A stretch of 64,000 bases of DNA from Hoylesella nanceiensis DSM 19126 = JCM 15639 (GCF_000379965.1 NZ_KB904328.1:434001-498000); one strand, 5' to 3'. Counted from the first letter of the stretch, positions 16,939-27,959 are shown. The notes: a model not told the origin generated them from the letters alone. A program made the numbers and translations.

Positions 16939-19926
16939 ATGCAAAACAAAGGAATTGTAATTGTAACAGCAGTCTTATTGACCCTTGCAAGCATCTTTTA
17001 TTTGTCTTTTTCGTTTGCTACTCGTTACTATGATAGCAAGGCAGAAGCAATAAAAGATCCTATTGCTCAGCAAGATTATAAAGACTCTGTTAAGTATTTA
17101 GGCATCTACTCTTACCAGAAATGCTTAGAAACTCAAATCGGATTAGGTCTTGACCTTAAAGGAGGTATGAACGTAATTCTTGAGATTTCAGTACCAGATG
17201 TTCTTGAAACACTTGCAGACCACAAAACAGATGCTTTCTTTGTGAAGGCTATGGAGGAAGCAAAGAAAGAAGAAGAAACAAGCCAAGGCGATTTTATTTC
17301 GTTGTTTGTTAAATCTTTTAAGAAGTATGCAGCAGGTCATCGTTTAGCTGAAATCTTTGCAACTCAACAGTTGCAAGGCAAGATTTCGCCTAATAGTAGC
17401 GACTCTGAGGTAGAGAAAGTGTTGAGAGAAGAAGTTAAAAATGCTATTGATAACTCTTTCAACGTAGTTCGTACACGTATCGACAAGTTTGGTGTTGTAC
17501 AGCCAAACATTCAAAAGTTAGAAGGACAAGAAGGCCGAATCATGGTCGAAATGCCTGGTATTCGTGAGCCAGAGCGTGTTCGTAAGCTTCTACAAGGAAG
17601 TGCAAACCTTGAGTTTTGGGAAACATTCAATTCCGATGAGATAGTTCCTTATCTTGTACAGTTAGACCAACGCTTGGCAAATGGTGAAACAACAGCCGAC
17701 ACAACAGCCGTTGCCGACACCGCAAAGGTAGCTAAAGCAGCAGAACCTAAGTTAGAGTTGAACGCTAACAAAAAAGGCAATGCAAAGCTAAATGTAACAG
17801 ACGAGGCTAAGATAGCAGAAGCAAAGCGTGCTCATCCATTGCTTTCAATGCTTCAAACAACAGGAAACGGTGCGCTTGCCCTTGTAGGTTTTGCAAGCGT
17901 TCGTGATACAGCCGAAATCAACAAAGCCATCTATTCAGCAACAGCAAAACAAGTATTGCCTTCAGATTTGAAGCTAATGTGGAGTGCTAAGCCAGAAGAT
18001 GGAATCAAAGCAAAGAACGTTTACGGCTTATATGCAATTAAAGTGACCACAGCAAACGGTAGAGCGCCACTTGAAGGTGATGTTATTACCGACGCAAAAG
18101 ACCAATTTAACAGCGTAACAGGTGCTCCTGAGGTAGGAATGACAATGAATACCGAAGGTGCAAGACGTTGGGCAGCTCTTACAAAGGCCAACACAGGCAA
18201 GGCAATTGCCATTGTTTTGGATGGAGTTGTTTACTCTGCGCCTCGTGTTAATGGCGAAATCGATGGCGGTCAATCATCAATTTCAGGTAGTTTCACTATC
18301 GAAGACACCAAAGACTTGGCTAATACACTTAAATCAGGACGTATGCCAGCACCTGCTCGCATTGTTCAAGAAGAAGTAGTAGGACCAACTCTTGGAGCAC
18401 AATCAATTCAACAAGGTATCGTTTCATTCGGTATTGCCTTCGTTGTTCTTATGATCTACATGGTAGTGATGTATGGTTTCACACCAGGTATGATGGCCAA
18501 CCTTGCATTGTTGGTTAACTTATTCTTCACACTTGGTATTTTAACATCGTTCCAAGCAGCTCTAACGCTATCGGGAATCGCTGGTATGGTGCTCTCACTT
18601 GGTACCGCTGTAGACGCAAACGTGTTGATATACGAACGTACAAAAGAAGAGTTAGCACTCGGAAAAGATACCCGTCAGGCTATGTCAGAAGGTTATCGCA
18701 ACGCATTCTCAGCGATTTTCGACTCCAACTTCACATCAATCATCACAGGTATCATTCTTTATGTGTTCGGAACAGGACCTATTAGAGGATTTGCTACCAC
18801 ATTGATTATTGGTATTATCTGTTCATTCTTCACCGCAGTTTACTTAACACGTCTTGTATTCGAGAACAGAATGAACAAAGGAAAGTGGTTAAATCTTACT
18901 TTCACAACAGGTATTTCAAGAAACCTAATGACCAACACTCACATCGGTTTCATGAACTTCTATAAGAAAACATTTAGCTTCGTAGGAGTAATTATCCTTG
19001 TAGCTATTGTAAGTTTTGCAGTTAGAGGTTTAAGTAGAAGTATCGACTTCACAGGTGGACGCAACTATGTTATCACCTTCGAACGCCCAGTTGAGCCAGA
19101 ACAAATACGTGGAATCATTGCAAATGCATTCCCAGGCACAACCACCAGTGCACTTGCGTTGGGTACCGACCACAAAACTATAAGAATTTCAACCAACTAT
19201 AAGATCGAATCTAACAGTCCAACAGTAGACGACGAGGCAGAAACAATCTTATACAAGGCATTGAAGAAAGCAGGATTTGTATCTCAACCAAACGTTGAAT
19301 CATTCAAGAATCCAGATATTAGAGAAGGCGGTTCAATCATCAGCAGTACCAAAGTAGGACCTTCAGTGGCTAAAGATATCACCCACGGAGCCATCCTAAG
19401 TGTAGTTCTTGCATTGTTCGCAATCTTCATCTACATTCTCATTCGTTTCCGCAACATGGCGTTCTCAATTGGTTCAACCATTGCTCTTGCGGTAGACACC
19501 ATCATCGTATTAGGCGTATATAGCCTATGTTGGGGTTGGATGCCATTCTCACTCGAAATCGACCAAACCTTCATCGGAGCGATCCTAACCGTTATTGGTT
19601 ACTCAATCAACGACAAGGTGGTAGTCTTCGACCGTATTCGTGAGAACATGCAACTACACCAAAAGCAAGATTTCAAGACATTGTTCAACGACAGTATCAA
19701 CCAAACCCTAACCAGAACCATCAACACATCAACTTCAACCTTAATTGTGTTGTTGTGTATCTTCTTCTTAGGTGGCGAAAGCATTCGCAGTTTCTCATTC
19801 GCAATGAGTCTCGGTGTTATCGTTGGTACCCTATCATCAATCTTCGTTGCAGCACCTATTGCCTTCCTAACACTTGGTAAGCAAAAAGGAAAAAGACGTG
19901 CATCAGAAGAAGTAGTTGAAGCATAA
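16939..19926 (+). CDS. secDF: SecDF protein translocase subunit (fused SecD-SecF)
   Basis: A single 995-residue polypeptide joining SecD and SecF, as is usual in Bacteroidota. It uses the proton gradient to help SecYEG release exported proteins. SecD has an N-terminal membrane helix, the GLDLKGGMNVILE signature, a large periplasmic P1 domain (with a low-complexity Ala/Lys/Glu insert near 250-300), and a helix block ending AVDANVLIYERTKEEL. SecF begins near 660 with GISRNLMTNTHIGFMNFYKK, has DFTGGRNYVITF and ends with the second six-helix block (GYSINDKVVVFDRIREN). It is monocistronic, with its own promoter and terminator. It is relevant here because two T9SS cargo genes follow and all must first cross by Sec. 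Confidence 0.97.
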   Translation: MQNKGIVIVTAVLLTLASIFYLSFSFATRYYDSKAEAIKDPIAQQDYKDSVKYLGIYSYQKCLETQIGLGLDLKGGMNVILEISVPDVLETLADHKTDAFFVKAMEEAKKEEETSQGDFISLFVKSFKKYAAGHRLAEIFATQQLQGKISPNSSDSEVEKVLREEVKNAIDNSFNVVRTRIDKFGVVQPNIQKLEGQEGRIMVEMPGIREPERVRKLLQGSANLEFWETFNSDEIVPYLVQLDQRLANGETTADTTAVADTAKVAKAAEPKLELNANKKGNAKLNVTDEAKIAEAKRAHPLLSMLQTTGNGALALVGFASVRDTAEINKAIYSATAKQVLPSDLKLMWSAKPEDGIKAKNVYGLYAIKVTTANGRAPLEGDVITDAKDQFNSVTGAPEVGMTMNTEGARRWAALTKANTGKAIAIVLDGVVYSAPRVNGEIDGGQSSISGSFTIEDTKDLANTLKSGRMPAPARIVQEEVVGPTLGAQSIQQGIVSFGIAFVVLMIYMVVMYGFTPGMMANLALLVNLFFTLGILTSFQAALTLSGIAGMVLSLGTAVDANVLIYERTKEELALGKDTRQAMSEGYRNAFSAIFDSNFTSIITGIILYVFGTGPIRGFATTLIIGIICSFFTAVYLTRLVFENRMNKGKWLNLTFTTGISRNLMTNTHIGFMNFYKKTFSFVGVIILVAIVSFAVRGLSRSIDFTGGRNYVITFERPVEPEQIRGIIANAFPGTTTSALALGTDHKTIRISTNYKIESNSPTVDDEAETILYKALKKAGFVSQPNVESFKNPDIREGGSIISSTKVGPSVAKDITHGAILSVVLALFAIFIYILIRFRNMAFSIGSTIALAVDTIIVLGVYSLCWGWMPFSLEIDQTFIGAILTVIGYSINDKVVVFDRIRENMQLHQKQDFKTLFNDSINQTLTRTINTSTSTLIVLLCIFFLGGESIRSFSFAMSLGVIVGTLSSIFVAAPIAFLTLGKQKGKRRASEEVVEA

Positions 19927-19939
19927 TATACAGAAAGAG

Positions 19940-19985
19940 ATGGAAGTTACACCTATTTATATATAGGGGTAGCTTCCATTTTTTA
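19940..19985 (+). terminator. Terminator of secDF
   Basis: ATGGAAGtTAC pairs with GTAgCTTCCAT (to 19979), with an inner CCTAT/ATAGG pairing, followed by TTTTTTAT. The rest of the gap to 20192 shows nothing clear beyond the leader of the next gene. Confidence 0.8.
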
Positions 19986-20192
19986 TCTTTTTATCATCAA
20001 ACTACACCCCTATTACCATCTAACTACTATCATTTTATACATTAATAAGGCAGCTTTTACACAGCTAACCCTGCAAAAAAATAAACGATTCAATACAATA
20101 GCCCTTGCAGAAAGGGTCAACACAAGCAAAGTGATGCTGTAGAGAGTCGTAAGATATATATTATTACTAACAATTTAATTCATTAACCGATT

Positions 20193-23100
20193 ATGAATAA
20201 AATTACTTTATTGGCTTGCGCCTTGATGTCGTGTACGCTCGCAAATGCACAGCGCACACCCACCCATCCATTGGATATTCAAGATGCAAATTACGACCAA
20301 TTATCTTACTATTTCGACCAATGGTCTCCAGGAACACAACCTCAAGGAGTATCACAGATGGACGACGAGTTTTATATCTCACGTGTTAAGCCTCGTAAAA
20401 GAATTTCAGAGTTAAACTATCAGGCTTCTCCTGATGCCGATCCAAATCGTAAAATGTGTATTTGGGTACCCCTCGACGACCCCACTTCTAAGTGGAAAGC
20501 CCTCCCACGTTATTGCTTCGAGGGCGATAACTTTAGTCTTTGGTCTTACATTGACATACATGGTAACTGGACAGCACCATGGATGCGTGTTTCAGCAGGC
20601 TTGTCAGACGTAGCCCATAAGAATGGTGTTAAGGTAGGATGTGTGATGAGTATTCCCTGGAATGCAAGAATATTGCTTAATCGTTGGGCTTCATCAAACC
20701 ACTCACTTGTACTTAAAAAGCTTACAGAAAAAGATGGTCAAGGCCACTTTAGAAACTCAATGAAGCTTGTAAAGTTGATGAAGTATTATGGAATTGATGG
20801 TCTTGGAGTCAATTCTGAGTTCACTTCTACACCCGAAACCATGACTACTCTTATCGACTTCTTTGCAGATTGTCACAAAAAAGCAAAAGAAATTGATTGG
20901 GAATTCCAATTACATTGGTACGACGGAACCAACGAATCAGGTAGTATTCGATTCGATTCAGGTCTTGGCAGACATAACGAAAGAATGTTTGGTGATAAAG
21001 ATCATGTTGTTACCGATATGATGTTTGCTAATTATAACTGGGGACGTGGAACCTTAACTGCATCAGAACGTACTGCAAATGAACTTGGAAGAAGCAGTTA
21101 CGACTATTATGCAGGTTTCGATATTCAAGGTCGTGCATTGAAAAATTATAGCTGGAGTGCTCTAAAGGATAGTAAAATATCTGTAGGTTTCTGGGGTGCT
21201 CACTCTCAAAGTCTTATCCATCAGAGTGCAACCGACGACGGAACAAGCGATATAGCTATTCAAAAGGCATACTTGCTCAAGCAAGAATTGATGTTTAGTG
21301 GTGGTAATCGTAACCCAGCAGCACACCCCGAAATCAATACAAATTCAACACTTGCTAACGCAAGTCTTAAAACTTTCCATGGTTTGGCTGCTTTCGTTAC
21401 AGCAAAATCAACCATCAACGAAATGCCATTCGTTACCCGTTTCAACTTAGGTAATGGTCTTTCATTCCGCAACGAGGGTAAGGTTACATTCAACCACAAG
21501 TGGTATAACCTCAATACTCAAGACTTTATGCCTACTTGGAGATGGTGGATTACAGATAGCAACGATCAAGTGAACGAGTATATTACAAGAGATCTTGTTA
21601 AAGCCGACCTCACTTTCGACGATGCTTACTTTGGTGGTTCATGCTTAAGCCTACACGGAAAAACAGAATTCTCACGTGTAAAACTCTTTAAAACCTTATT
21701 GTCTGTAGACGGAAAAGACAAAATTTCGCTTACATACAAGGTGATGAACGGCACAGAAAGCAAGGCTAAAGTCTTCGTAAGTCTTAAAGATAACGTAACA
21801 GACTATAAAGAAATTGCTCTTCCTAACGCTCCTAAAGCAGGCGAATGGACTACTTTCGATGCTAATTTGAGCCAATTAGGCATCAATTCAAGTGCAGATA
21901 TTGCAATGATTGGTATCGTTGTTGAAGGCACACCAGAGAACTATGACCTTCATGTAGGAGAACTTGCAGTGCGTAACCCACAAAAGGTTCACACACCAGT
22001 TCAACCTACTATTAAAGAAAAACAAATCATTAGAGGACTTTATAACACAGTAGACTTCAAACTTCGCTATGCAAGTAAAGATGAATCTAATGGTGATAAG
22101 TATTATAATGAAGATGTAGACACTTGGTATTACGAAATTCTTTACCAACAAGAGGGTCAAGAAGAGATGCTATTAACAACCACAGCGTCATGGGCTGCTT
22201 ATGTTGTTGATGCTCCAATTGCTAATATTGGTAATAGAAAAGTACACTTCGGCGTTCGTGCTGTTGCTCCTGATGGTAAGACAAAGAGCCAAACAAGCTG
22301 GACAGATTATGAAGAAGTTGAATACAATACTCCTAAAACAGATGTTGTTATCGACAAAGCTGTAGTGAAACCAAACGAAACATTCACTCTAAAATTTGAA
22401 GATTACCTCATAAGTCCTGCAAGAGAGTGGAAACTTATCAATTCTGCAACAGGCAATGTGGTATATAGTACAAGCAATGCAACAAGCATTACCACTTCAT
22501 TAGACGAAGTTGGTACTTACGATCTTCGCCTTATTGACTCTGAAGGCAAGGTGCATATCACTTGCGGTAAGGTGCAAATCACACCAGTAGAAACAGGTGC
22601 AGTGCCTCAAATTACAGATATTAAGGCAGATAAAGCAACTGTTGAAGCTGGCAAAGATGTAACTTATTCTGCAACCGCAACAGAAGGTTCAGGACGTGTT
22701 TCTCGTGGTTTAGTCATCTCAGACCCTAACATGTTCAAGATGCCTGCAGACCTTCAAAAGGGCAATAGCTACACTTATGCTCTTTGGGTGAAGGCAGATA
22801 AGTTTGCACACGATAAGCAAGGAACTAACCTTATCAGCAAAAACACTATCAAAGACGGTTGGCCTCACAACAACTGGGGAGACCTTTGGGTTCAAATTCG
22901 TCCACAATGGAGAGACCATATGGCTAACGAAGTGTCGTTTAACACAATGGGTTGGGAAGATCACGACGATCCAAACTCATCTGTAATGACAAAAGATCAC
23001 CCAATGTCAGTAGGCGTTTGGTATCACTTAGCCATCACTCATAACGATAATGGAGTACACGAAATGTTCGTAAATGGTAAGAAAGTGGCTACTGGTCGTC

Positions 23101-23945
23101 AACCTGTTTCTACTCGAAGAGAGAATAGAGGTGCTGGAAAAATTAAGGCTTCAGAACCTGCAGACATCTTTATTGGTGGCGGTGGTGTATACAAGAGCGG
23201 CTTCAATGGTAGTGTAGATGAAATCCAAATATGGAACAAACCACTTACAGCAGAGGAAGTTCAAGTTGCCATGAAGGGTTACAAAGAAAATGAAGTGCCC
23301 GAAGGTTTGCAAGGATATTTCACCTTTGAAAATATGAATGCAGACGGAACCTTCCCTAACTTGGGTAAAGGTGGAGCAGACAAAACAGGTAGTTTAGTTC
23401 AACTTGTTGGTAGTGGTGGTGAAAATACCTCAACAGCAAGCTACGAAACACAACACTCAGACAACAATGTTCTTGGCTATCCAGGTATCGAAGGCACACT
23501 CGAAGTAACTCCAACATACACATGGACACTCGAAGGAGCAACCACTCCAAACGTTGAAGGCGCAACTCCTACCGTTACATATACCAACGCTGGCAAGGTG
23601 GGTGCAACCCTAACACTAAGCAATCGCTGGGGAGAAGCAACCCTAACTAAGACCGAATTGGTTGAAGTAACAGCTTCTACAGGTATCAACGGCGTTGAAA
23701 ATGGTGTTGCTTTCGAGGCATTCCCTAACCCATTTGTAGAGAGTGTAAACCTTCGTTTTGCTGAAGGTGGAACCTATACTCTTAACGTGTTGAATGCAAA
23801 CGGCGTACTTGTTCAAAGCAACTTGCTAACAACTGCTGCTGGAGAAGTTACTAACGTGAGCGTAACAGGTGCTAAAGGACTTTACATTCTTCAAATCGTG
23901 AAGAACGGAAAGACCTACAAAACCATCAAATTAGTAAAGAAATAA
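20193..23945 (+). CDS. GH85 endo-beta-N-acetylglucosaminidase with LamG module and T9SS sorting domain (copy 1)
   Basis: A 1250-residue exported enzyme predicted to cleave the GlcNAc-GlcNAc core of N-glycans. The signal peptide ends LANAQ. The GH85 barrel (about 50-380) carries YYGIDGLGVNSEF with Asn207 and Glu209, the Asn-x-Glu pair of the family's substrate-assisted mechanism. A family-typical beta-sandwich (about 430-600, ADLTFDDAYFGGSCLSLHG) follows, then Fn3/Ig-like units, a LamG-like domain (about 820-1020, with DIFIGGGGVYKSGFNGSVDEIQIWN), a PKD-like unit and a type A T9SS sorting domain from FPNPF to KTIKLVKK. The protein should end up on the surface or outside the cell. It is transcribed alone, with a terminator between it and copy 2. 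Confidence 0.93.
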   Translation: MNKITLLACALMSCTLANAQRTPTHPLDIQDANYDQLSYYFDQWSPGTQPQGVSQMDDEFYISRVKPRKRISELNYQASPDADPNRKMCIWVPLDDPTSKWKALPRYCFEGDNFSLWSYIDIHGNWTAPWMRVSAGLSDVAHKNGVKVGCVMSIPWNARILLNRWASSNHSLVLKKLTEKDGQGHFRNSMKLVKLMKYYGIDGLGVNSEFTSTPETMTTLIDFFADCHKKAKEIDWEFQLHWYDGTNESGSIRFDSGLGRHNERMFGDKDHVVTDMMFANYNWGRGTLTASERTANELGRSSYDYYAGFDIQGRALKNYSWSALKDSKISVGFWGAHSQSLIHQSATDDGTSDIAIQKAYLLKQELMFSGGNRNPAAHPEINTNSTLANASLKTFHGLAAFVTAKSTINEMPFVTRFNLGNGLSFRNEGKVTFNHKWYNLNTQDFMPTWRWWITDSNDQVNEYITRDLVKADLTFDDAYFGGSCLSLHGKTEFSRVKLFKTLLSVDGKDKISLTYKVMNGTESKAKVFVSLKDNVTDYKEIALPNAPKAGEWTTFDANLSQLGINSSADIAMIGIVVEGTPENYDLHVGELAVRNPQKVHTPVQPTIKEKQIIRGLYNTVDFKLRYASKDESNGDKYYNEDVDTWYYEILYQQEGQEEMLLTTTASWAAYVVDAPIANIGNRKVHFGVRAVAPDGKTKSQTSWTDYEEVEYNTPKTDVVIDKAVVKPNETFTLKFEDYLISPAREWKLINSATGNVVYSTSNATSITTSLDEVGTYDLRLIDSEGKVHITCGKVQITPVETGAVPQITDIKADKATVEAGKDVTYSATATEGSGRVSRGLVISDPNMFKMPADLQKGNSYTYALWVKADKFAHDKQGTNLISKNTIKDGWPHNNWGDLWVQIRPQWRDHMANEVSFNTMGWEDHDDPNSSVMTKDHPMSVGVWYHLAITHNDNGVHEMFVNGKKVATGRQPVSTRRENRGAGKIKASEPADIFIGGGGVYKSGFNGSVDEIQIWNKPLTAEEVQVAMKGYKENEVPEGLQGYFTFENMNADGTFPNLGKGGADKTGSLVQLVGSGGENTSTASYETQHSDNNVLGYPGIEGTLEVTPTYTWTLEGATTPNVEGATPTVTYTNAGKVGATLTLSNRWGEATLTKTELVEVTASTGINGVENGVAFEAFPNPFVESVNLRFAEGGTYTLNVLNANGVLVQSNLLTTAAGEVTNVSVTGAKGLYILQIVKNGKTYKTIKLVKK

Positions 23946-23959
23946 TAGCGCAATAAAAG

Positions 23960-24001
23960 ATGTTGGTAGGGGCTAAACAATAGCTCTTACCAACATTTTT
24001 C
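23960..24001 (+). terminator. Terminator between the tandem GH85 genes
   Basis: ATGTTGGTA (23960-23968) pairs with TACCAACAT (23988-23996), with inner GGGGCTA/TAGCTCT pairing, followed by TTTTTC. The remaining 184 bp before copy 2 are AT-rich leader in which no exact TAnnTTTG box was found. Confidence 0.87.
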
Positions 24002-24185
24002 TTTTTATCTAACTATCAACAAAGGCGAAAACGATAGTTGCTACTTCCCTTTTAAAACCAACCAACATTGATTTTAACCGAAAACGCAACAACGCTAATA
24101 ACACAAAAAGATATGTTTAGATAACTACTCTAATGATTAATGATAACGACTTTTATCAAAACTAAATTACATTTATAATCTCATT

Positions 24186-27100
24186 ATGAAAAAAAGCTTA
24201 CTATTAGCATGTGGATTATTAACCTGCGCAACAACCTTTGCACAGCGAACTCCAACCCATCCGCTCGACATTAAGGATGCGAAATATGCTGATTTACCCA
24301 AAGATTTCGATGCTTGGGCTCCTGGAAAGCAATTGAATGGAGTGTCAAGAATGGACGATGAATTCTTTATTTCACGTGTAAAACCTCGCACAAGAATAAA
24401 GGAAGGTGATTACAAAGTAGATGAAAATGTAGACGCAAATCGCAAGATGTGTCTATGGGTTCCACTCGATGAGCCAACATCTACATGGAAAGGTTTACCC
24501 CGATATTGCTTCGAAGGCGACAATTTTAGCCTTTGGTCGTATGTGGATATTCATGGAAACTGGACTGCACCATGGCTCCGTTTAAGTGCAGGCGTGAGCG
24601 ATGTGGCTCATAAAAACGGCGTTAAAGTGGGCTGTTTGATGAGTATTCCCGAATCAGAGCGTGTTGTTTTGACCCCATTTGCACAGGGTATTAACTCAAA
24701 AGTGCTTTATAGAATTACTGACAAGGATAATCGTAATCGCTTTAAATATGCAGAAAAGCTTGTAAAGTTGATGAAATACTATGGCATCGACGGCCTTGGT
24801 GTGAACTCAGAGTTTACTACTAACTCAGGAGTTATGTCGCATCTTATCGAGTTTTTCGAACTATGTCACAAAGAAGCACGCAAGATTAATTGGGAATTCC
24901 AATTATATTGGTACGATGGAACCAACGAATCGGGTTATAGAGACTTTGATCAAGGCCTCGGAGACCATAACAAATTGATGTTTGGACGTAAGGGTCGTGA
25001 GGTAACCGATATGATGTTTGCTAACTATGGTTGGAGTGACAACACCTTAGCAAAGTCTGTTCGCAAGGCAGGAGAGCTCGAACGCAATAGCTACGACTAT
25101 TATGCTGGCTTCGATATTCAAGCTCGTGGCGTTAAAAACATCAATTGGAAGCACCTTTTAAATCATAAAATTTCGATTGGTTTTTGGGGAGCTCACTCTC
25201 AAAGTCTTATCCATCAGAGTGCAACCGATAACGGAACAAGCGACGTTGCTATACAAAACACTTACTTAAAGAAACAAGAATTGATCTTTAGTGGTGGACA
25301 TCGCAACCCAGCTTATCGTCCAAACGTGGGTAATGGTACATCTCTTGCTAATGCAGAATTAGCTAATTTCCACGGATTGGCAGCCTTCATTACCGCCAAA
25401 TCAACCATTAACGAAATGCCATTCGTGAGCCGTTTCAACTTAGGTAATGGTCTTTCGTTCCGCAACGAGGGTAAGGTAACCTTCGATCACAAGTGGTATA
25501 ACCTCGGAACACAAGACTTTATGCCTACTTGGAGATGGTGGATTACAGGCGAAAACGACCAAGTTGACGCCAGCAACTACTCTTCTTTGGTGAAAGCCGA
25601 CCTCACTTTCGACGACGCTTACTTTGGAGGTTCTTGCTTAAGTCTACACGGACAAACTGCTTTCTCACGTGTAAAACTCTTTAAAACCTTGTTATCTGTA
25701 GACGGAAAAGACAAAATTTCGCTTATATACAAGGTGATGAACGGCACAGAAAGTCATGCTAAACTATTTGTAGCGTTGAGCAATGCTCTTACAACTTATA
25801 AGGAAATAGACATTCCAAGCGCAACAAAACAAGGCGAATGGACCACTTTTGAAGCTGAATTAAGCCAATTGGGCATCACTTCAAGCAGTAAAATTGCTAT
25901 GATTGGTGTTGTGGTTAAAAACACAACAGAAGACTATAACCTTCATATTGGTGAGCTTGCAGTGCGCAATCCATCGCAAACATTCCAACCTGCAAAGCCT
26001 GAAATAAAGGATTTTGAAATCATTAGAGGTAGAGCAAAGAACATCGATTTCAAGATAAGATATGCAAGTAAGGAAGAAACAGGCGAAACAAAGACCTACA
26101 ACGAAGAAGTAGATACTTGGTATTATGAAATTCTTTATCAAGCAGAAGGCGAGCAAGAGCAAGTGTTAACCGCCACTCCTTCATGGGCAGCATACGTTAT
26201 CGACGCTCCACTTGTTAACGGAATCACCAACAGAAAGGTTCGTTTCGGTGTGCGTGCCGTTGCTCCTGATGGCGTAACTAAGTCTGCAGAGTCTTGGACA
26301 GCATATCAAGAAGCTCCTTATAACGACACCAACGACAACGTAGTGCTTAGTCGTCCTGTTATAAAGGCTAACGAAACATTCAACGTTCGCTTTGAAGATG
26401 AGTTGCACCCAGATGCAAAAGAGTGGAAAGTGGTGCAAGCTTCGACACAGAGAACCGTGAAAGTTGTACAAAATGCAAAGGCTTTTGACCTTGAATTAGA
26501 CGAGGAAGGACTTTACGACCTCACAATAACCGACAGCAAAGGAAAGGCAACAACCATTAGAGGTATCATTCAAGTGAGTCCTCAAAGCACAGGTGCTGCG
26601 CCTCAAATTACCGACATCACAGCCGATAAAGCAAGTGTTGAAGGCGGAAAAGACGTTACTTACACCGCTACAACCAACGAAGGTGAGGGACATGCATCAC
26701 ATGGTTTGATTATCGAAGACCCCAAGATGCTTCAAATTCCTGCAGCTCTTCAAGTTGGAAAGAACTACTCTTACGCTCTATGGTTCAAGGCAAATAAGTT
26801 GGCTCACGATAAACAAGGAACCAACCTCATTAGCAAGAATACCGTAAAAGACCGCTGGCCTCACAACAACTGGGGTGACCTTTGGGTGCAAATACGCCCT
26901 GAAGTAACCGATAACTATACAAAGAAGGTGCACCCAGCTAACGAAATCTCATTCAACACCATGGGTTGGACAGCTCACGATAATCCTAACTTCGGTATGA
27001 TTAGCGATGGTTATAGCATCACTCCAGGTGTTTGGAATCACCTTGTAGTATGCCATAACGATGGAAACATTCAAACAATGTACCTCAATGGACGTAAGGT

Positions 27101-27959
27101 TGCACAGGTGGCATTCCCTAATTCTATAAGAAGAGAAGACTCAAGAGACGGCAGAATACAAGTTTATCTACCTGCAGACATCTTTATTGGTGGCGGTGGT
27201 GTGTATAAGAGTGGATTCAATGGCGTGATTGATGAAGTTCAAATATGGAACAGAGAGCTATCAGAAAGCGACGTTCAACGTGCTATGAAGGGCTTTAAAG
27301 AAGGCGAAGTGCCTGAAGGTTTGCAAGGATATTTCACCTTTGAAACCAAAGAAGGTGAGAGTGTGTTCCCTAACTTGGGTAAGGGTGGAGCAGAACACAA
27401 GGCTCATTTAGTGGTAATGGCTAATAGTGGAGGTGAAGATACCTCTAAGGCTGGTTATCAAGATATGCCTGCCGACAACTCAGTAGTGGGCAATCCTGGT
27501 ATCGAAGGCTCATTGAACATCACCACAACTTACACATGGAAGCTCGAAGGAGCTAACAACCCAACCGTTGAAGGCAAAACTGCTACCGTGCAATATAGCA
27601 ACATGGGCAAGGTGGGAGCAACCCTAACACTAAGCAACCAATGGGGCGAAACAACTCTAACAAAAGACAACTTGGTAGAGGTTACATCGTCTACTGGCAT
27701 TAACGAGGTAGAGAGCGGTGTTGCTTTCGAGGCCTTCCCTAACCCATTTGTAGAGAGTGTGAACCTTCGTTTTGCTGAAGGTGGAACCTACACACTCAAT
27801 GTGTTGAACGCAAACGGCATGCTCGTTCAAAGCAACTTACTAACAACTGCTGCTGGCGAGGTGACTAACGTGAGTGTAACAGGTGCTAAAGGACTTTACA
27901 TTCTTCAAATTGTGAAGGGTGGAAAGACCTACAAAACCATTAAATTGGTGAAGAAATAA
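24186..27959 (+). CDS. GH85 endo-beta-N-acetylglucosaminidase with LamG module and T9SS sorting domain (copy 2)
   Basis: A paralogue of the preceding gene with the same 1257-residue layout. The signal peptide ends TTFAQ. The catalytic pair is Asn207/Glu209 in GIDGLGVNSEF, followed by the ADLTFDDAYFGGSCLSLHG sandwich, LamG-like domain, PKD-like unit and T9SS tail. It differs from copy 1 at many positions in the barrel and the linker domains, but the last about 89 residues differ at only four positions. Several DNA blocks are identical as well, for example around 21196 versus 25190. This points to tandem duplication with later divergence and some gene conversion. Different loops near the active site (SERVVLTPFAQG versus NARILLNRWASS) may mean different glycan preference. 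Confidence 0.93.
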   Translation: MKKSLLLACGLLTCATTFAQRTPTHPLDIKDAKYADLPKDFDAWAPGKQLNGVSRMDDEFFISRVKPRTRIKEGDYKVDENVDANRKMCLWVPLDEPTSTWKGLPRYCFEGDNFSLWSYVDIHGNWTAPWLRLSAGVSDVAHKNGVKVGCLMSIPESERVVLTPFAQGINSKVLYRITDKDNRNRFKYAEKLVKLMKYYGIDGLGVNSEFTTNSGVMSHLIEFFELCHKEARKINWEFQLYWYDGTNESGYRDFDQGLGDHNKLMFGRKGREVTDMMFANYGWSDNTLAKSVRKAGELERNSYDYYAGFDIQARGVKNINWKHLLNHKISIGFWGAHSQSLIHQSATDNGTSDVAIQNTYLKKQELIFSGGHRNPAYRPNVGNGTSLANAELANFHGLAAFITAKSTINEMPFVSRFNLGNGLSFRNEGKVTFDHKWYNLGTQDFMPTWRWWITGENDQVDASNYSSLVKADLTFDDAYFGGSCLSLHGQTAFSRVKLFKTLLSVDGKDKISLIYKVMNGTESHAKLFVALSNALTTYKEIDIPSATKQGEWTTFEAELSQLGITSSSKIAMIGVVVKNTTEDYNLHIGELAVRNPSQTFQPAKPEIKDFEIIRGRAKNIDFKIRYASKEETGETKTYNEEVDTWYYEILYQAEGEQEQVLTATPSWAAYVIDAPLVNGITNRKVRFGVRAVAPDGVTKSAESWTAYQEAPYNDTNDNVVLSRPVIKANETFNVRFEDELHPDAKEWKVVQASTQRTVKVVQNAKAFDLELDEEGLYDLTITDSKGKATTIRGIIQVSPQSTGAAPQITDITADKASVEGGKDVTYTATTNEGEGHASHGLIIEDPKMLQIPAALQVGKNYSYALWFKANKLAHDKQGTNLISKNTVKDRWPHNNWGDLWVQIRPEVTDNYTKKVHPANEISFNTMGWTAHDNPNFGMISDGYSITPGVWNHLVVCHNDGNIQTMYLNGRKVAQVAFPNSIRREDSRDGRIQVYLPADIFIGGGGVYKSGFNGVIDEVQIWNRELSESDVQRAMKGFKEGEVPEGLQGYFTFETKEGESVFPNLGKGGAEHKAHLVVMANSGGEDTSKAGYQDMPADNSVVGNPGIEGSLNITTTYTWKLEGANNPTVEGKTATVQYSNMGKVGATLTLSNQWGETTLTKDNLVEVTSSTGINEVESGVAFEAFPNPFVESVNLRFAEGGTYTLNVLNANGMLVQSNLLTTAAGEVTNVSVTGAKGLYILQIVKGGKTYKTIKLVKK

